Shown piece after piece: positions 4,864-6,084 of a stretch of DNA of 6,084 nt. Source of the DNA: JACDBE01 sp051002015. Lineage in GTDB: Bacteria > Actinomycetota > Acidimicrobiia > Spongiisociales > UBA5794. A model generated the notes under the pieces. That model did no database searches, was not told the origin of the DNA, and saw nothing but the letters and a program-made list of their open reading frames with translations. The position numbers were made by a program, and so were the translations under genes. The stretch is taken from contig JBPCMS010000101.1 in the NCBI GenBank assembly GCA_051002015.1, positions 1 through 6,084 on the forward strand, given 5' to 3'. Each line of letters begins with the position of its first letter. The first letter of the stretch is position 1.

Positions 4864-5037
4864 ATGATGAAGAACCAATCCCCAACGATCCCGGCGTACA
4901 ACGGGGGCGCCCACGATCTTGCGGTCGCCGAGGGCTCGCTGCGTGCGGCCGGCATCGCCTTCACCGTCGTCTCCGCCTGTCCGGAGCCGTCGTGCGACGT
5001 GTGTGCTTCGGTGGCCGACGCCATCGCCGCCGCCTGA
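4864..5037 (+). CDS. Small cysteine-motif protein of unknown function (57 aa)
   Basis: A 57-residue ORF starting MMKNQSPTIPAYNGGAHDLA and ending in ADAIAAA. Its marked feature is CPEPSCDVC at residues 39-47 (Cys39, Cys44, Cys47; spacing C-x4-C-x2-C), followed by a short Ala-rich helix. Three close cysteines could hold zinc, possibly with His17 as a fourth ligand, or act in redox chemistry; neither is shown. There is no signal peptide or membrane segment. Codon third positions are strongly G/C as in true genes of the window, and a TACGTT box 7 bases upstream supports this start as leaderless; the second ATG (4867) is an alternative. It converges with argH across an 81-base gap that holds a hairpin. 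I do not recognise the family. Confidence 0.6.
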   Translation: MMKNQSPTIPAYNGGAHDLAVAEGSLRAAGIAFTVVSACPEPSCDVCASVADAIAAA

Positions 5038-5070
5038 GTGCGGTCGTCACGGAGTCGGCGGTTGCAGGCT

Positions 5071-5114
5071 GGCTCGGCGCCCTTGTGGGTCGATCCGAGA
5101 AGGCCCGCCGAGCC
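5071..5114. terminator. Hairpin between convergent small gene and argH
   Basis: GGCTCGGCG (5071-5079) pairs perfectly with CGCCGAGCC (5106-5114), nine base pairs with eight G-C. After an internal bulge, CCTT (5081-5084) pairs with AAGG (5100-5103), leaving a 15-base loop. On the minus strand the stem begins 4 bases after the argH TGA, and on the plus strand it lies 33 bases after the small gene, so it is well placed as a shared bidirectional terminator. There is no U-tract, as is frequent in high-GC actinobacteria. Confidence 0.55.
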
Positions 5115-5164
5115 CTGGTCAGCCGTTACGGCCGGTCGAGCCCTGGTCTGCCGTTACGGCCGGC
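5109..5164. repeat. 28-base tandem repeat at the argH 3' end
   Basis: Two head-to-tail units, 5109-5136 and 5137-5164, match at 26 of 28 positions; both begin CGAGCCCTGGTC and contain GCCGTTACGGC, itself a 4-bp stem with a TTA loop. A further CGAGCCC at 5170-5176 marks a partial third unit. Because 28 is not a multiple of three, the two units are read in different frames by argH, and the argH stop lies in the unit at 5109-5136. The first bases of that unit also form part of the terminator-like hairpin. Confidence 0.85.
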
Positions 5165-6084
5165 CGGTCCGAGCCCAGCCAGGACCGGAGGGCGTCGATC
5201 TGAGCGACCACGGATCGGGGTGATCCGGCACCGCGGGTGCGGCGTCGCTCGACCGAGCGAGCCACATCGAGCACTGCCAGGTCATCGGGGAGAAAGGAGG
5301 CATCTGCGGACAACAACTCATCGACGGTGACATCACCGAGCAGCCTGCCCTCTACGGCCAGGCGGGCCACCAACCGCCCCACCGTGGCGTGGGCTTGGCG
5401 GAACGGCATGCCCCGTGCGACCAGCACCTCGGCCAGGTCGAGCGCCACCACCGACGAATCCGGCGGCGGCGGTTCGAACTGTGCTCCGCCGATCAGTGCG
5501 GTCATCGCCGCCAGAGCCGCCGCCAGGGTGTCGTCCGCCCTGAAGGCCAGCGCCTTGTCTTCCTGCAGGTCGCGGTTGTAGGCGAGGGGAAGGCCCTTCT
5601 GTAGGGCGAGCACCGCGGTCAGGTCGCCGAGCGCCGAGGCGGCGCGGCCCCTGACCAGCTCGGCCATGTCCGGGTTCTTCTTCTGGGGAAGCGCCGACGA
5701 GCCGGTTGCAAGGGCGTCGTCGAACCGGACCCAACCGAACTCGCCGGTCGACCACAGCACCAGGTCCTCGGCGAGCCGGGACAGGTTGGTCATCGTCTGC
5801 GCACAACAGAACACGTACTCGGACACGAAGTCGCGTGAGGCCACCGCGTCCATCGAGTTCTCGAACACGGCGGGGAGCCCGAGCTGCTCCGCCACCGCCA
5901 CCGGGTCGAGCGGCAGCGAGCTGCCGGCGACGGCCCCGGCGCCGAGCGGCGACACCGCGATCCTGGTGCGGGCCCCTGACAGCCTGGCGCTGTCGCGGGT
6001 CAGCATCCAGGCATAGGCGAGCAGGTGGTGGCCGAGGGGGATGGCCTGCGCCTGCTGGAGGTGGGTGTAGGCGGCGACGATGGT
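5119..6084 (-). CDS. argH: Argininosuccinate lyase, N-terminal part outside window
   Basis: Cytosolic enzyme of the last step of arginine biosynthesis, splitting argininosuccinate into arginine and fumarate; active as a homotetramer. The visible 321 residues are open to the right edge; about 150 N-terminal residues are missing compared with the usual 460-475. The fragment begins TIVAAYTHLQQAQAIPLGHH, containing the conserved T-H-x-Q region with the catalytic His. The fumarate-lyase signature GSSALPQKKNPD (5668-5703) carries the catalytic serine and is intact, with Leu in place of the common Met. YNRDLQEDKA and an FRQAHATVGRLV helix of the C-terminal domain follow. The usual end, IDALRSWL, is extended by a 28-base tandem repeat that adds the tail RPAVTADQGSTGRNG. 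No other arginine gene is visible; the upstream neighbour lies outside the window. The stop is immediately followed by a strong hairpin. Confidence 0.95.
   Translation of the reverse strand, partial: TIVAAYTHLQQAQAIPLGHHLLAYAWMLTRDSARLSGARTRIAVSPLGAGAVAGSSLPLDPVAVAEQLGLPAVFENSMDAVASRDFVSEYVFCCAQTMTNLSRLAEDLVLWSTGEFGWVRFDDALATGSSALPQKKNPDMAELVRGRAASALGDLTAVLALQKGLPLAYNRDLQEDKALAFRADDTLAAALAAMTALIGGAQFEPPPPDSSVVALDLAEVLVARGMPFRQAHATVGRLVARLAVEGRLLGDVTVDELLSADASFLPDDLAVLDVARSVERRRTRGAGSPRSVVAQIDALRSWLGSDRPAVTADQGSTGRNG

Noticed and set aside
4644..5024. Minus-strand ORF containing GDTLAREEAARLLRV, like a helix-turn-helix start
   Set aside because: The resemblance falls on one copy of the 34-base repeat, the other copy is in a different frame, there is no following recognition helix, and the ORF is antisense to the small cysteine gene.
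1..6084. A defence, mobile or CRISPR-type system
   Set aside because: No nuclease, methylase, toxin, integrase, transposase, spaced repeat array or terminal inverted repeats were found; the genes are unrelated families with matching codon use and alternating orientation.

Overview
High-GC bacterial chromosome, most likely an actinomycete (Actinomycetota, possibly an Acidimicrobiia-type lineage; the lineage is inferred from composition, protein flavour and start-site style, not proven). Coding density is very high, codon third positions are almost all G or C, and several start codons sit 5-8 bases after a TANNNT-type -10 box with no Shine-Dalgarno sequence, as in actinobacterial leaderless transcripts. 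I see no tRNA, rRNA, CRISPR array, transposase, integrase or phage gene.

Layout, left to right. A minus-strand AtuA-family (DUF1446) gene covers 1-1356 and runs off the left edge. A minus-strand gene for a small DUF1579-like beta-barrel-type protein follows at 1394-1912. It is divergent from a plus-strand hemolysin III/PAQR membrane protein (1984-2670). That gene converges, 7 bases stop to stop, with a very short minus-strand cupin-like gene (2678-2935). The cupin is divergent from a plus-strand YedA-type DMT/EamA exporter (3075-4007), which seems to be preceded by an 18-codon leaderless leader ORF (3022-3078) whose TGA overlaps the exporter ATG. After a 140-base convergent gap comes a minus-strand four-helix membrane protein of unknown function (4148-4585). 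A 278-base divergent spacer with palindromes and a 34-base direct repeat separates it from a plus-strand 57-residue cysteine-motif protein (4864-5037). The window ends in the minus-strand argH (argininosuccinate lyase), whose stop is at 5119 and whose N-terminal part lies beyond the right edge. A strong hairpin and a 28-base tandem repeat lie around the argH stop.

How the genes work together. They look like independently transcribed housekeeping and accessory genes in alternating orientation rather than one operon or pathway. Only argH (arginine biosynthesis) has a definite metabolic role. I find no convincing evidence of a new multi-gene system. The points most worth following are the leader ORF coupled to the exporter, the consistent pairing of a leaderless plus-strand gene with a Shine-Dalgarno-led minus-strand gene at three divergent promoters, the truncated cupin, the two repeats, and the small cysteine protein.
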